64,000 nucleotides of DNA from positions 1 to 64,000 of the forward strand of contig CAZAQV010000006.1 in assembly GCA_964487255.1 (NCBI GenBank). Reading direction: 5' to 3'. Positions within the stretch are counted from its first letter, which is position 1; each line of letters opens with the position of its first letter. Positions 1 through 8,295 of the stretch are shown here, one piece after another. The position numbers and the translations under genes are program-made. The notes under the pieces are model-generated. The model was not told the origin of the DNA. It did not search any database and worked only from the letters and a program-made list of their open reading frames with translations. The stretch is from CAZAQV01 sp964487255. Lineage in GTDB: Bacteria; Myxococcota_A; Polyangia; Polyangiales; CAZAQV01.

Positions 1-51
1 GACCCTCGTTGACATCTCCGGAAACCCGGAACGGACTTCCGATCCCGAGTA

Positions 52-345
52 CTAGTTGTCAGGCTTGGAGTCGGGCAAAGGGGCGTACTCAGAGAGCCAG
101 GCGAATACGGTGTCGTAGTAAGCCCCTGGATCGGTTGCGATCAGGTCGTTGTGGCCAGCGCCCTCAACCGCGATCCACCGCTTGGGCTGGTTTGCTCGTT
201 CGAACAGCCGGTGCCCCAGCTTCCAAGGGATAATCTGGTCCTCGTCTCCGTGAATGAAGAGCAGGGGAGTTTGCGTTGCAGGAGCCATAGTCCGAACGCG
301 ATCAGCAATTCTCTTTTTGGCCAGGTGCGCTATGGTCCCCGCGCC
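52..345 (-). pseudogene. C-terminal remnant of an alpha/beta hydrolase
   Basis: Reading the minus strand down to the TAG at 52-54 gives about 80 residues that look like the last third of a BEM46/YfhR-type alpha/beta hydrolase. A strand and acidic loop (TPLLFIHGDEDQIIPW) is followed by EGAGHND, which carries the family's catalytic His. The earlier part, with the GxSxG nucleophile elbow, is absent. The reading frame stays open to 570, but beyond about 340 it is simply antisense to aspartokinase and does not resemble a hydrolase. Either the gene was truncated by a deletion or the contig is joined wrongly here. The exact breakpoint, somewhere between 290 and 345, cannot be fixed by eye. Confidence 0.55.
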
Positions 346-1566
346 GTGGCACTCATTGTTCAGAAATATGGCGGGACCAGCGTCGGCTCGCTCGAGCGCA
401 TCGAGCGTGTCGCAGATCGGGTGGCACGAACCCGTCGCAAAGGGCACTCGGTCATCGTGGTGGTAAGCGCCATCGGTGGCGAGACCGACCGCTTGCTCGA
501 AATGGGACGCACCCTCGGTGCGGAGCCGAGCGAGCGTGAAATGGACGTCCTCGTCTCGACGGGTGAGCAAGTCACCAGTGCGCTACTCAGCATCGCGCTC
601 GGGGCCCGCGAGGTCGACGCCCGCTCGCTTCAGGGACATCAGGCGCGCATCGTGACGGACGGCGTTCACACCCGCGCACGCATTCGCAGCATCGAATCGA
701 CCAAGATCAAAGAGTCACTCGATGCGGGCCAGGTGGTCGTCATGCCTGGCTTTCAGGGCGTGGACACAGCCGGCAACATCACCACGCTCGGCCGCGGAGG
801 GTCCGATACCAGTGCGGTGGCCATCGCAGCAGCGGCGGGCGCAGACGTTTGTGAAATCTACACCGACGTCGATGGCGTTTACACGACAGACCCGAACCTG
901 TGCGCCGCCGCGCGCAAGATCGACTTGATTCACTACGAAGAGATGTTGGAGTTGGCGTCGCTGGGCGCAAAAGTTTTGCAGATTCGCTCTGTGGAGTTGG
1001 CTATGAAATACAATGTACCCTTGCATGTTCGCTCGTCCTTTTCCGATGCCGAAGGCACCATGGTCGTCGGTGATGACAAGGCGCTTGAGTCCATGGTGGT
1101 CTCCGGTGTGGCGCTCGACAAAAACACCGTTCGCTTGACGGTACGGGGTGTGCCCAATGAGCCCGGCGCCGTCGTCAGCATCTTCGAGCCACTGGCGGAG
1201 CAAAACATCTCGGTCGACATGATCGTTCAGCCCGGCGCTGCCGGTGGTGCAGCGGATCTCACCTTCACGATCGCGCGTCCCGACTTGGAACGCGCGGTGC
1301 GTTTGGTCGAAGAGATTTCCGACCAAATCGGCGCCCACGGCGTGGACGTCGACAGTTCACTGGTCAAGGTTTCCATCGTCGGCCTCGGCATGCGTACACA
1401 CGCAGGAGTGGCTGCAAAGATGTTTCGGATTCTCGCGGACGCCCAGATACGCCTCGAGGCGATTAGCACGAGCGAAATCAAAGTTTCGTGTCTCGTGCAG
1501 CAGGATTATGGGACCAAGGCCGTCGAGGCTCTTCACGCCGGTTTCGGTCTGGACGCCAACAGCTAA
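346..1566 (+). CDS. lysC: aspartate kinase
   Basis: Phosphorylates L-aspartate with ATP, the first step of lysine, threonine, methionine and diaminopimelate synthesis in the cytoplasm. The GTG at 346 gives a 406-residue product, the normal length. It opens with the kinase signature QKYGGTSVG, has the nucleotide-binding GRGGSDTS near residues 149-156 and IYTDVDGVYTTDP near 171, and ends in two ACT regulatory domains (about 270-406), as in lysine/threonine feedback-regulated monomeric enzymes. The frame is open upstream to 151 but that part is antisense to the hydrolase remnant. No clear ribosome-binding site precedes the GTG, so the promoter must lie inside the remnant or is missing. Confidence 0.95.
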   Translation: MALIVQKYGGTSVGSLERIERVADRVARTRRKGHSVIVVVSAIGGETDRLLEMGRTLGAEPSEREMDVLVSTGEQVTSALLSIALGAREVDARSLQGHQARIVTDGVHTRARIRSIESTKIKESLDAGQVVVMPGFQGVDTAGNITTLGRGGSDTSAVAIAAAAGADVCEIYTDVDGVYTTDPNLCAAARKIDLIHYEEMLELASLGAKVLQIRSVELAMKYNVPLHVRSSFSDAEGTMVVGDDKALESMVVSGVALDKNTVRLTVRGVPNEPGAVVSIFEPLAEQNISVDMIVQPGAAGGAADLTFTIARPDLERAVRLVEEISDQIGAHGVDVDSSLVKVSIVGLGMRTHAGVAAKMFRILADAQIRLEAISTSEIKVSCLVQQDYGTKAVEALHAGFGLDANS

Positions 1567-1606
1567 AGACGCAACGCCTTTGCGTCAGGGCGCGATAAAG
1601 GCATCG

Positions 1607-1984
1607 ATGCCTGTGCAGCCCACTGTCGTCGAAGCGCGTCGAGTTCTCGGACTGGTCGTCGTCGCTTGTGTGTGTCTGTTGGTGAGCAGGGCGAAAGACG
1701 CGCTGTCCACGCCGGCTGAAAGCCACGGCGATGTGCTCCGTATCGATGCTGCGCAGAAGATCGACATCAACTGCTCTTCTGCTGACGATCTTGAGCGGCT
1801 CCCGGGCGCCGGCCCAGCGCTGGCGCAGCGCATCGTCGCGGAGCGAGGTCAGGCGAAGTTTAAACGGCTCAACGATCTACTTCGTGTTCGAGGTGTCGGA
1901 CCGGTTAGGCTCACCGCGTGGCGCCCAGTTCTTCGCGTAGGGGCTAGTTGTCGAACAGCAAGCTTAGCCGCAGCGCGACGGTGA
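1607..1984 (+). CDS. ComEA-like helix-hairpin-helix protein
   Basis: A 125-residue protein starting at ATG 1607. One hydrophobic segment (about residues 11-26, VLGLVVVACVCLLVS) is followed by a ComEA-type tandem helix-hairpin-helix unit: DINCSSADDLERLPGAGPAL, then FKRLNDLLRVRGVGPVRL. This fold binds DNA non-specifically in competence proteins; the N-terminal anchor would place it outside the inner membrane. No other competence gene is adjacent. The 3' end overlaps the convergent outer-membrane-protein gene by 41 bases, so the last dozen residues look less constrained. It could instead serve DNA repair or organisation; the HhH assignment is firm and the role is inferred. Confidence 0.7.
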   Translation: MPVQPTVVEARRVLGLVVVACVCLLVSRAKDALSTPAESHGDVLRIDAAQKIDINCSSADDLERLPGAGPALAQRIVAERGQAKFKRLNDLLRVRGVGPVRLTAWRPVLRVGASCRTASLAAARR

Positions 1985-2480
1985 GCAGATGTTCGACTTC
2001 GCCGTCGCGCAAGCCGGGTGTCCAAGCGACGTCGATGCCAACGATGGCGTCTCGTGAAACAAAGTGGTCGAGGCCGCCAACGAGCCCAGCGAAAGGCACG
2101 GCGGCAACGTCGGGACCGAGTTCGGCGGCCGCGCCACCCCGCAGGCCGAAAAAGGGTACCCATTCGACGATGTCGACAAGGTACAGAACGTCGAGATGGG
2201 CGCGCATTCCGTGCGCGAGCGGGCTCTGAACGCCGACCTCGTAGCCGAGCGCAGCACGCAGAGACCATGCGTCACTGAGCCCCAAGCTGCCGCCCACCTG
2301 TGCCCCGAAACGAAGATCCGGGCTGAGTAGGCCATGTGCGGCAAGGTCGAGCGTGATGCGATCCTCGTAGGCTTTTGCGGGTGTCGCGTGGCACAGCAGG
2401 CAGAGCGCGAAGAGGGCGCCGGCCACAGGCCCCTGGACGGAGCCAGGAATTAAAAAAAACCTTGGCATTTTGCGAGACAT
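1944..2480 (-). CDS. small outer-membrane beta-barrel-like protein
   Basis: Predicted 178-residue exported protein. A basic then hydrophobic signal peptide (GALFALCLLCHATPAKA) ends near residue 37. The rest alternates hydrophobic and polar residues in short strands rich in Gly and aromatic residues (ITLDLAAHGLL, FGAQVGGSLGL, LRAALGYEVGV) and ends in LTVALRLSLLFDN. This is the look of an 8-stranded OmpA/OmpW-type barrel, although the terminal residue is Asn, not the usual Phe. A second ATG at codon 5 (MPRFFLIP) is an equally good start. No enzymatic motif is visible. It faces lysC/comEA convergently and is divergent from the YfgM-like gene. Confidence 0.65.
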   Translation of the reverse strand: MSRKMPRFFLIPGSVQGPVAGALFALCLLCHATPAKAYEDRITLDLAAHGLLSPDLRFGAQVGGSLGLSDAWSLRAALGYEVGVQSPLAHGMRAHLDVLYLVDIVEWVPFFGLRGGAAAELGPDVAAVPFAGLVGGLDHFVSRDAIVGIDVAWTPGLRDGEVEHLLTVALRLSLLFDN

Positions 2481-2572
2481 AGCATGCTTTTTTGTAGGAT
2501 TTGAGCTACGTCATGAGCGCGCGACGAAAGTTAGGATGCGAGCTATAGTCGCGCGCCCACGGAACAGAAAAC

Positions 2573-3490
2573 ATGGCTGCAACAGAAGAGAACACAGAAG
2601 CTGAGTCGGTCGGCACCGAGCCTGCACCAAGCGTCCCCAAAAATGCCACGGCCGGGCAGCGATTGGCCGCCGCAAAAGCGGCCAAGGCTGCAAAGAAGGC
2701 TGCCGAACGCGGCCGCGGGGCAGAGCAACTCGAAGATCGCGCAGAGGAGAAGGTCGAGGCCGCGGCGACTTGGCTCGAAGACAACGGCCCAAAGCTTGCG
2801 CTCGTCTTTTTGGCCGTCGTGGTTGTCGGCGGCGCGTACGTCATCTGGAATCGCTCACAGGCTGAAGAAGCTGCTGTGGCTACAAGCCGGTTGTGGGAGG
2901 CAGTGGAAATCTCCACAGCGCCCATCCGCCGCGAAAGCCAAAGTGCAATCGATATCGAAGAGCAGACTTTCGCGTCGATTGACGCACGCTCAAAAGAAGC
3001 GCTTGAGCAGTACGCGCAGGTCAAAAAAGAGAATCCCGGCGCGCGAGTGCAGGCCTGGGTTGCTTTGGGCGAGGGCAATGCCCACCTGCAGGCTGGAAGG
3101 TACAGCGAAGCACGTGCTGCGTTTGAGCAGGCTGTCGCCAAAGCCAACGAATATCCCTTTGTCACCTTGCGCGCCATCGAGGGCCAGGTATTTGCGTACG
3201 AGGCCGAGAAGAAGTGGGACGAGGCCCTGCGCAAAGCCAAGGACCTCGCGAGCGTCACCTTCGACGGCGCCAAAGAGATGGCCGACTATCACGCGGGCCG
3301 TATCCATCTGGCGAAGGGCGACAAGGACAAGGCGACTGCGTCATTCAAAGCGGCGCTCGACTCCTTGCGCGACCAGACGTCCGTCGAAGACGGTGCACCT
3401 CCGCCGATGACGTTTCTTCGCAGCCAAGTTGAGCAGCAGCTTACGGAACTCGACCCCGAAGCGGTCAATCGCATCGAAGCCATCGAGTAA
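2573..3490 (+). CDS. YfgM-like TPR inner-membrane protein
   Basis: 305 residues. An Ala/Lys/Glu-rich cytoplasmic N-terminus (to about residue 70) precedes one membrane segment (LALVFLAVVVVGGAYVIW, about 76-94) and then helical TPR-like repeats (about 130-270, for example ARVQAWVALGEGNAHLQAGR). This is the architecture of YfgM, an ancillary SecYEG/periplasmic chaperone-network protein. The next gene, 2 bases downstream, is a BamB-like propeller, the same order as yfgM-bamB in many proteobacteria, which strengthens the call. Expected location: inner membrane with the TPR part in the periplasm. Confidence 0.75.
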   Translation: MAATEENTEAESVGTEPAPSVPKNATAGQRLAAAKAAKAAKKAAERGRGAEQLEDRAEEKVEAAATWLEDNGPKLALVFLAVVVVGGAYVIWNRSQAEEAAVATSRLWEAVEISTAPIRRESQSAIDIEEQTFASIDARSKEALEQYAQVKKENPGARVQAWVALGEGNAHLQAGRYSEARAAFEQAVAKANEYPFVTLRAIEGQVFAYEAEKKWDEALRKAKDLASVTFDGAKEMADYHAGRIHLAKGDKDKATASFKAALDSLRDQTSVEDGAPPPMTFLRSQVEQQLTELDPEAVNRIEAIE

Positions 3491-3492
3491 GC

Positions 3493-4644
3493 ATGAAGCT
3501 CTACGCGCTGATGCTCGGGCTCGTCATGGGCTGCGGAACTGGCTTCTCGCCCGCCTTTTCGACTGCAGAGGGGATTCACGCCGGGGGCGGAACCCGCGCA
3601 CTACATCCCATGTGGAGCCTTCAGGTAAGCGAAGTCGACGACTCGACCTATGTGCCCGTCGAGCATGCAGTGAGCGCATTGGACCCAGTCAACGACCGCA
3701 TCTACGTCGGCTCGACGCACGGCGACTTGCTGGCCATCTCGCCACGCGGACGCATTGAGTACGAGGTTGAGGTCAAGGGTCGCATCGAGTCGGAGCTGCT
3801 TGTTGAGCCAAGCCGCGACCAGCTCTGGTTCGGGACCGAGCAGGGCTTTGTGTACGCTGTGCGGGCGTCCGACGGCGAAGTTCAATGGGAGAAAAAGGTT
3901 GATGGGCCGGTGCGAAAGCCGCCGGTCGTCAACGGCCAAGTGCTCTTCGTCGCGACCGAGACGGACGTTGTGTTGGCGATGGACAACCGCGACGGTACCG
4001 TGCTGTGGCGTTATCAGCGCCCGGCTCCAGAGTCGCTTTCGATCGCAGGGCGCGCCGGACTCTTGCTCGACGGTACGCGGGTCATCACAGGCTTTACCGA
4101 CGGGACCACGGTCGCGCTCGATTCGCGCGACGGATCGGTACGTTGGGAGGTGGACCTCGCGGGAGAGGCCACCTTCGACGGCGACGGACCACCCCGCTTC
4201 TTGGATGTCGACACGACGCCTACCCGGGTTGGCAACGAGCTGTGGGTCGCCTCGTACGCTGGGGGCCTCTACGCACTCGACGCCGAGACCGGCAACGTCT
4301 CTTGGAGCGACACCGACGCGACGGGCATCACTTCTATCTCGATGCATGGCGAGCTCGTCGTGCTCTCCTCAGGCGAGCTTGGCCTACTTTGTTGGCGAAG
4401 CGACCGCAGCGAGCTTTGGCGGCGCCCGGCTGAGCGAGGCGCCCCCAGCAAGGTGGCCATTTCTCGCGACGTCATCTATTTCGGCGAGTCGTTGGGGTCG
4501 TTTTTTGCCGTTGGGCTGCACACGGGCGAAGAGTTCGCGCGTTTCGACCTTGGCAATGGTTTTTCAGCGGCTCCGGCGGTCGCCGGCGGCATCGGTGTCG
4601 TGCTCTCGAACGGCGGGACGCTGATCGCGTTTACTTCGGGATAG
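3493..4644 (+). CDS. BamB-like PQQ-propeller outer-membrane assembly lipoprotein
   Basis: 383 residues. An N-terminal secretion signal with a possible lipobox (LVMGCG, Cys near residue 16) is followed by repeated WD/PQQ-type blades: NDRIYVGSTHGDLLAI, DQLWFGTEQGFVYAVRASDG, DGTVLWRYQRP, NELWVASYAGGLYALDAETG. Eight-blade propellers of this size are typical of BamB, which helps BamA insert barrels into the outer membrane. It starts 2 bases after the YfgM-like gene, so the two are almost certainly co-transcribed. The usual third partner der (engA) is not here. Other PQQ-like lipoproteins share the fold, so context carries part of the weight. Confidence 0.78.
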   Translation: MKLYALMLGLVMGCGTGFSPAFSTAEGIHAGGGTRALHPMWSLQVSEVDDSTYVPVEHAVSALDPVNDRIYVGSTHGDLLAISPRGRIEYEVEVKGRIESELLVEPSRDQLWFGTEQGFVYAVRASDGEVQWEKKVDGPVRKPPVVNGQVLFVATETDVVLAMDNRDGTVLWRYQRPAPESLSIAGRAGLLLDGTRVITGFTDGTTVALDSRDGSVRWEVDLAGEATFDGDGPPRFLDVDTTPTRVGNELWVASYAGGLYALDAETGNVSWSDTDATGITSISMHGELVVLSSGELGLLCWRSDRSELWRRPAERGAPSKVAISRDVIYFGESLGSFFAVGLHTGEEFARFDLGNGFSAAPAVAGGIGVVLSNGGTLIAFTSG

Positions 4645-4750
4645 CGTGCGCGGTGATGACGTTTGATTCGGCACGATGAGCGCGCGTAGTCAAAGCAAAG
4701 CGATGTGGTATATCCACATCGATGTTTGCGACACGGAGCCGTGAAGAGTC

Positions 4751-5650
4751 ATGAACAACAGTCTCTGGTCTACCGTCGACGAGTTTTCGTTTACCGATAT
4801 CACCTATCACCGTGCAAAGGACTGCGGAGTCGTGCGAATCGCTTTCGATCGTCCCGAAGTCCGCAACGCCTTTCGCCCCAAGACGGTCGACGAGCTTTGC
4901 CAGGCGTTGGATCATGCACGCATGTCGCCGGACGTGGGTTGTGTTTTGCTCACCGGCAATGGGCCGTCGCCCAAAGATGGCGGCTGGGCATTTTGCTCGG
5001 GCGGCGATCAACGCATCCGGGGAAAGTCGGGCTATGAGTACGCCGACGGTACGGCCGCTCCAAGCGGCGAGACACCCATGCACAGGCAGGCGAAGATGGG
5101 TCGCCTCCATATTCTAGAAGTGCAGCGTCTCATTCGACACATGCCGAAGGTGGTCATCGCAGTGGTTCCAGGCTGGGCTGTGGGCGGCGGCCACAGCTTG
5201 CACGTTGTCTGCGACATGACGCTGGCCAGCAAAGAGCACGCGGTGTTCAAACAGACGGATTCGGATGTGGCCAGCTTCGACGGGGGCTACGGCTCAGCGC
5301 TCTTGGCCCGCCAGGTTGGCCAAAAGCGGGCGCGCGAAATTTTCTTTTTGGGTCGCAACTACTCCGCACAAGAGGCGTTTGAGATGGGCATGGTCAATGC
5401 GGTGATTCCGCACGCCGAGCTGGAGGCAACAGCGCTAGCGTGGGGACGCGAAGTGGTTTCCAAGAGCCCGACGGCGCAGCGCATGCTCAAGTACGCCTTC
5501 AACCTTCCGGACGAAGGCCTTGTCGGTCAGCAGCTCTTTGCCGGCGAGGCCACGCGACTTGCGTATGGCACCCAAGAGGCGCAAGAAGGGCGCGATGCGT
5601 TCCTTGAGAAGCGCAAGCAGGACTACAGCGACTACCCCTGGTATTACTGA
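4751..5650 (+). CDS. menB: 1,4-dihydroxy-2-naphthoyl-CoA synthase
   Basis: Crotonase-fold enzyme that cyclises O-succinylbenzoyl-CoA to the naphthoyl-CoA of menaquinone. The 299-residue length, the N-terminal extension, the oxyanion segment WAFCSGGDQRIRG, VVPGWAVGGGHSLHVVCDM, the MenB-specific SFDGGYGSALLARQVGQKRA and the aromatic C-terminus YSDYPWYY all fit the long, bicarbonate-independent-looking MenB type rather than a generic enoyl-CoA hydratase. The start ATG follows GAAGAG. No other men gene is near. The TGA stop is directly followed by the first copy of the repeat family described below. Confidence 0.93.
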   Translation: MNNSLWSTVDEFSFTDITYHRAKDCGVVRIAFDRPEVRNAFRPKTVDELCQALDHARMSPDVGCVLLTGNGPSPKDGGWAFCSGGDQRIRGKSGYEYADGTAAPSGETPMHRQAKMGRLHILEVQRLIRHMPKVVIAVVPGWAVGGGHSLHVVCDMTLASKEHAVFKQTDSDVASFDGGYGSALLARQVGQKRAREIFFLGRNYSAQEAFEMGMVNAVIPHAELEATALAWGREVVSKSPTAQRMLKYAFNLPDEGLVGQQLFAGEATRLAYGTQEAQEGRDAFLEKRKQDYSDYPWYY

Positions 5651-5808
5651 GTTTCTGGTTCTTCGCTAGGCTTTCCTGCAAACAGCGATTTTGCAGCACG
5701 ATGACGCGTCAGCGGAAGAGCTAGAAAGACAGGCGAAGCCTAGAACGAGCTGTGCTACTTGCACAGCCACGTTCGGGCGAAGCGGCAAAATCAGTTTTCG
5801 GAAAGACC
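5649..5808 (+). repeat. single repeat copy interrupted by a nested copy
   Basis: This degenerate member of the 87-bp family begins on the menB stop (GAGTTTCTGGTTCTTCGC). Its hairpin arms CGATTTTGC (5686-5694) and GCAAAATC (5785-5792) are split by a 90-base insert. The insert contains a second hairpin of the same design in the opposite orientation: GAACG (5743-5747), GCTGTGC (5749-5755), loop TACTT, GCACAGC (5761-5767), CGTTC (5770-5774). The right end GAAAGACCGCTCATCACGGA runs straight into tandem array A. The layout reads as one element inserted into the loop of another. Confidence 0.7.
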
Positions 5809-6094
5809 GCTCATCACGGAGTTTCTGGTTCTTCGCGGCTTCGCGTCGAAACNNNNNNNNNNNNNNNNNNNNNNNNNNNNNNNNNNNNNNNNNNNNNNNN
5901 NNNNNNNNNNNNNNNNNNNNNNNNNNNNNNNNNNNNNNNNNNNNNNNNNNNNCAACGATGTGCTGTTAGCACATCGGGTTCCTTTGGCTTCGCACGCTCA
6001 TCACGGAGTTTCTGGTTCTTCGCGGCTTCGCGTCGAAACCAACGATGTGCTGTTAGCACATCGGGTTCCTTTGGCTTCGCACGCTCATCACGGA
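5809..6094 (+). repeat. tandem array A of an 87-bp repeat, spanning an assembly gap
   Basis: The unit starts GCTCATCACGGAGTTTCTGG and ends TTTGGCTTCGCAC. Copy 1 is cut by the gap, with 44 bases before it (5809-5852) and 43 after (5953-5995), which sum to exactly one unit. Copy 2 is complete at 5996-6082, and 12 bases of a further copy follow to 6094. Each unit carries the hairpin CGATGTGCT-GTT-AGCACATCG flanked by AACC and GGTT, plus a smaller CGCG-GCTT-CGCG hairpin. The true copy number is hidden by the gap. There are no unique spacers, so this is not a CRISPR. Confidence 0.9.
5853..5952. other. assembly gap of 100 N
   Basis: Exactly 100 N, the conventional placeholder for unknown length. 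It lies inside array A and keeps the 87-base phase on both sides, so the assembler probably collapsed a longer tandem array. Reading frames that run through the N are not real evidence for a gene. Confidence 0.98.
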
Positions 6095-6197
6095 CTTGCC
6101 TTACGGTTAATGGGAACTGGTGGGACTTGATCGGTCAGTCGTTCGGCCGATTCGTGCGGCAAGCAACGCGATTGTCCTGGAAAACAAAGGGAGCACG

Positions 6198-8291
6198 ATG
6201 ATAGCCGCACGTTGGAATGGCGCTTGCTTTTGTGACCGGATGCTCGCTTGTGCGGGCAACAACGACGGAGCGACCCCAGTGCAAAAGACCCAACGACGAC
6301 AAGGTTTAGTTCAGTTTCAAAGCGCGGTGATTATCGGCGCGCTAGGCCTAGGCGGCGCGACCGCTTTTGGTGCGCTTGGCGCGAGCACGCGTGCGGTTGT
6401 TACCGGCCCCTCGAATGCCTCCGGTGAGGACGGCATAGCGGTCTCGCAGTCTCCGAGTGTGGGCTCTTCACTCATGGCCGCGCTTTCCGGGCTGCCAAAG
6501 CTTGCCAGACTGGGGGAGCTCGCCGACGGTATCGCGCGCGTGGCCGATGATGCAGGTCTTGCGGCGGCCGTGCAGGACCTCTACCCGCCTAAGCTACGGT
6601 TGAAAGAGCCCGCCAGTTCCGTTGTCCGGAATGCGCCCGTTGATGCCTCCGAACTGGAACGCGTGACAGAAGTCTTTGTTCGACAACTCCAAGCGGGCGA
6701 TGCGCAGCGGGCCGCCTATCAGGCAGTGAACCTCAGCGAGAAGCAGAGAATCTATCTTGGGCTGTTGCTCGACGTGGAACGAGACCTCGGCGATCGCTTC
6801 GACATGAAGTTCTTGCAGGGAAGTTTCTCCGCGACCGATCCGATCAATACCGCGGTGGTTGCGCCCAACTACATCGTCTCCGGGGCAGAGGGCGCCGTCT
6901 TCAACCTTGAAGTCGCCCGGCCGGTGCTCTCGGAGAGGACCTTTGCGCGACTTGAAGCGGCGTTTGACTTCTACCGCGACGGGGTCACGCGAGAACAGCT
7001 CGGCGCAGCCTTTGCTTTGGACGCGGAGACACCTGCGAAGGGCGCTGCATTGAGTACAGGCGAGGTCGATGAGGCGATGATGAGTGTCCTGGGACGCTTC
7101 CGCGAGACGGTCGGCAGCGCCGAGATCCGTGGACTCTCCGATTCGAGCGCGGCGGACTTGTTCGACGGACTTACGGCCGCGGGTTTTTCGGACGAGGCGG
7201 CGAGCTACCTCCGGGAAGTGCTTGAGGAGCGGGTGATCGCGGTTTCGCGAGAACGCTTTCCGACGAATCGCGGAGCTGCCACTTTGGAGAGGCGTGTGGT
7301 TGAAGCGGAGTTGGTCAAAGCGATTCTCGCGGAGGTGGTTCGTGCAGACCCTGATGCGGCGGAGCAAGCCATTCGCTTGATCGACGCCGAGCAAACATTG
7401 TTCAAGGGGTATAGCGGGAAAGACGTTGAGACTCTCATCGATGCAGCACGTATGGCAGCCTCCAGCTTTGAACCTTCAGCCGATGCGTTGCCCTGGGTCT
7501 CTGATGCGCTCGTCGAAGGTGCGCTGCTTGATCGCATCAAATTGGGGACGCAATCGGGCCTCCCGGACGCTTTTACCAACTTTCTTCGCAGGTTTATCAA
7601 GGCGCCGCCAAAAGGTGCGCCAGGCCGCAGTCGGGCTCAGTTGCTCAAGCTGTTCGAAGAGGCAGCACGTTATGCAGCGGTGGGCGACGAGAGAACGGTG
7701 CGGGGAATAAACCTGACCTTGCGACGAGCTATCGAGAGTGAGAGGGTGGCAGCCGCGCTGACCGACGATCTGGAGTCCTTTGCGCGCCGCTTTGCCGAAG
7801 GACGCGGGGAGCCCACGCTGCCGGTCGATGACCGGGCGCCTGCGGTGAGCGACTTCGTTCGTCAATCGCTAGACGGATTGGAAGACGGCGCTGAAGCAAC
7901 CGACGACTTGCTTGCGTTTGAGTCTGGAATCGACGGCGTCGAGCGCCTCAAAAAGCTCGTCCCTGGGATTAGCGATGAAGCACTAAGCGAGATCGACAAT
8001 GTCTTGGGGGGGCGTAACGGGCCCCTTGCGCGAGCAGTGCGCTTGCGCTCTGGTGGGGACGTTACCCTGCAAGACGAGGTGAGCGCTGATTTTCGAGCTT
8101 CCGTAATCCTCAGAGCGTACCGGAATGAAGCCATCCCCACACTCAACGACGTTCAAGGTGCTCTTCGCAGACGCCTTAGAAGAGGTCTCACTTATCGAAA
8201 TGGTCGCCCAAGCATTCGACGTGCCCTAGCGCTGCTCGAAAGTGACGTTCGAAAGATTATTCTTGCAGAGCAAGAGCGCCTAGGGCTCTAG
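6198..8291 (+). CDS. large helical protein of unknown function, first gene of a two-gene operon
   Basis: The ATG at 6198 follows GGGAG at a good distance and gives 697 residues. I recognise no known domain. Visible features are an N-terminal stretch with a hydrophobic segment (SAVIIGALGLGGATAFGALGA, about residues 50-70) that could be a membrane anchor or uncleaved signal. After it come some 600 residues that look almost entirely alpha-helical, Ala/Glu/Arg/Leu-rich and lacking Cys beyond the first 20 residues. The stop is 4 bases before the next gene, a putative exported flavoprotein with a similar helical N-terminal third, so the two proteins likely act together. The 5' side is repeat array A. 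A scaffold or adaptor role is only a guess. Confidence 0.7.
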   Translation: MIAARWNGACFCDRMLACAGNNDGATPVQKTQRRQGLVQFQSAVIIGALGLGGATAFGALGASTRAVVTGPSNASGEDGIAVSQSPSVGSSLMAALSGLPKLARLGELADGIARVADDAGLAAAVQDLYPPKLRLKEPASSVVRNAPVDASELERVTEVFVRQLQAGDAQRAAYQAVNLSEKQRIYLGLLLDVERDLGDRFDMKFLQGSFSATDPINTAVVAPNYIVSGAEGAVFNLEVARPVLSERTFARLEAAFDFYRDGVTREQLGAAFALDAETPAKGAALSTGEVDEAMMSVLGRFRETVGSAEIRGLSDSSAADLFDGLTAAGFSDEAASYLREVLEERVIAVSRERFPTNRGAATLERRVVEAELVKAILAEVVRADPDAAEQAIRLIDAEQTLFKGYSGKDVETLIDAARMAASSFEPSADALPWVSDALVEGALLDRIKLGTQSGLPDAFTNFLRRFIKAPPKGAPGRSRAQLLKLFEEAARYAAVGDERTVRGINLTLRRAIESERVAAALTDDLESFARRFAEGRGEPTLPVDDRAPAVSDFVRQSLDGLEDGAEATDDLLAFESGIDGVERLKKLVPGISDEALSEIDNVLGGRNGPLARAVRLRSGGDVTLQDEVSADFRASVILRAYRNEAIPTLNDVQGALRRRLRRGLTYRNGRPSIRRALALLESDVRKIILAEQERLGL

Positions 8292-8295
8292 GGCG

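Noticed and set aside
360..593. Small minus-strand frame at the lysC start
   Set aside because: Antisense of the conserved kinase signature region.
5996..6082. Integron attC sites
   Set aside because: The one-sided bulge is similar, but there is no integrase, no cassette ORFs between copies and no clear GTTRRRY/RYYYAAC ends. Kept only as an alternative to test.
5809..6094. CRISPR array
   Set aside because: Units are contiguous and identical over all 87 bases, with no unique spacers, and no cas gene is present.
5691..6201. Open frames running through the N gap in array A
   Set aside because: They exist because the 87-base unit is a multiple of three without stops in some frames and because N does not stop a frame; no protein-like composition.
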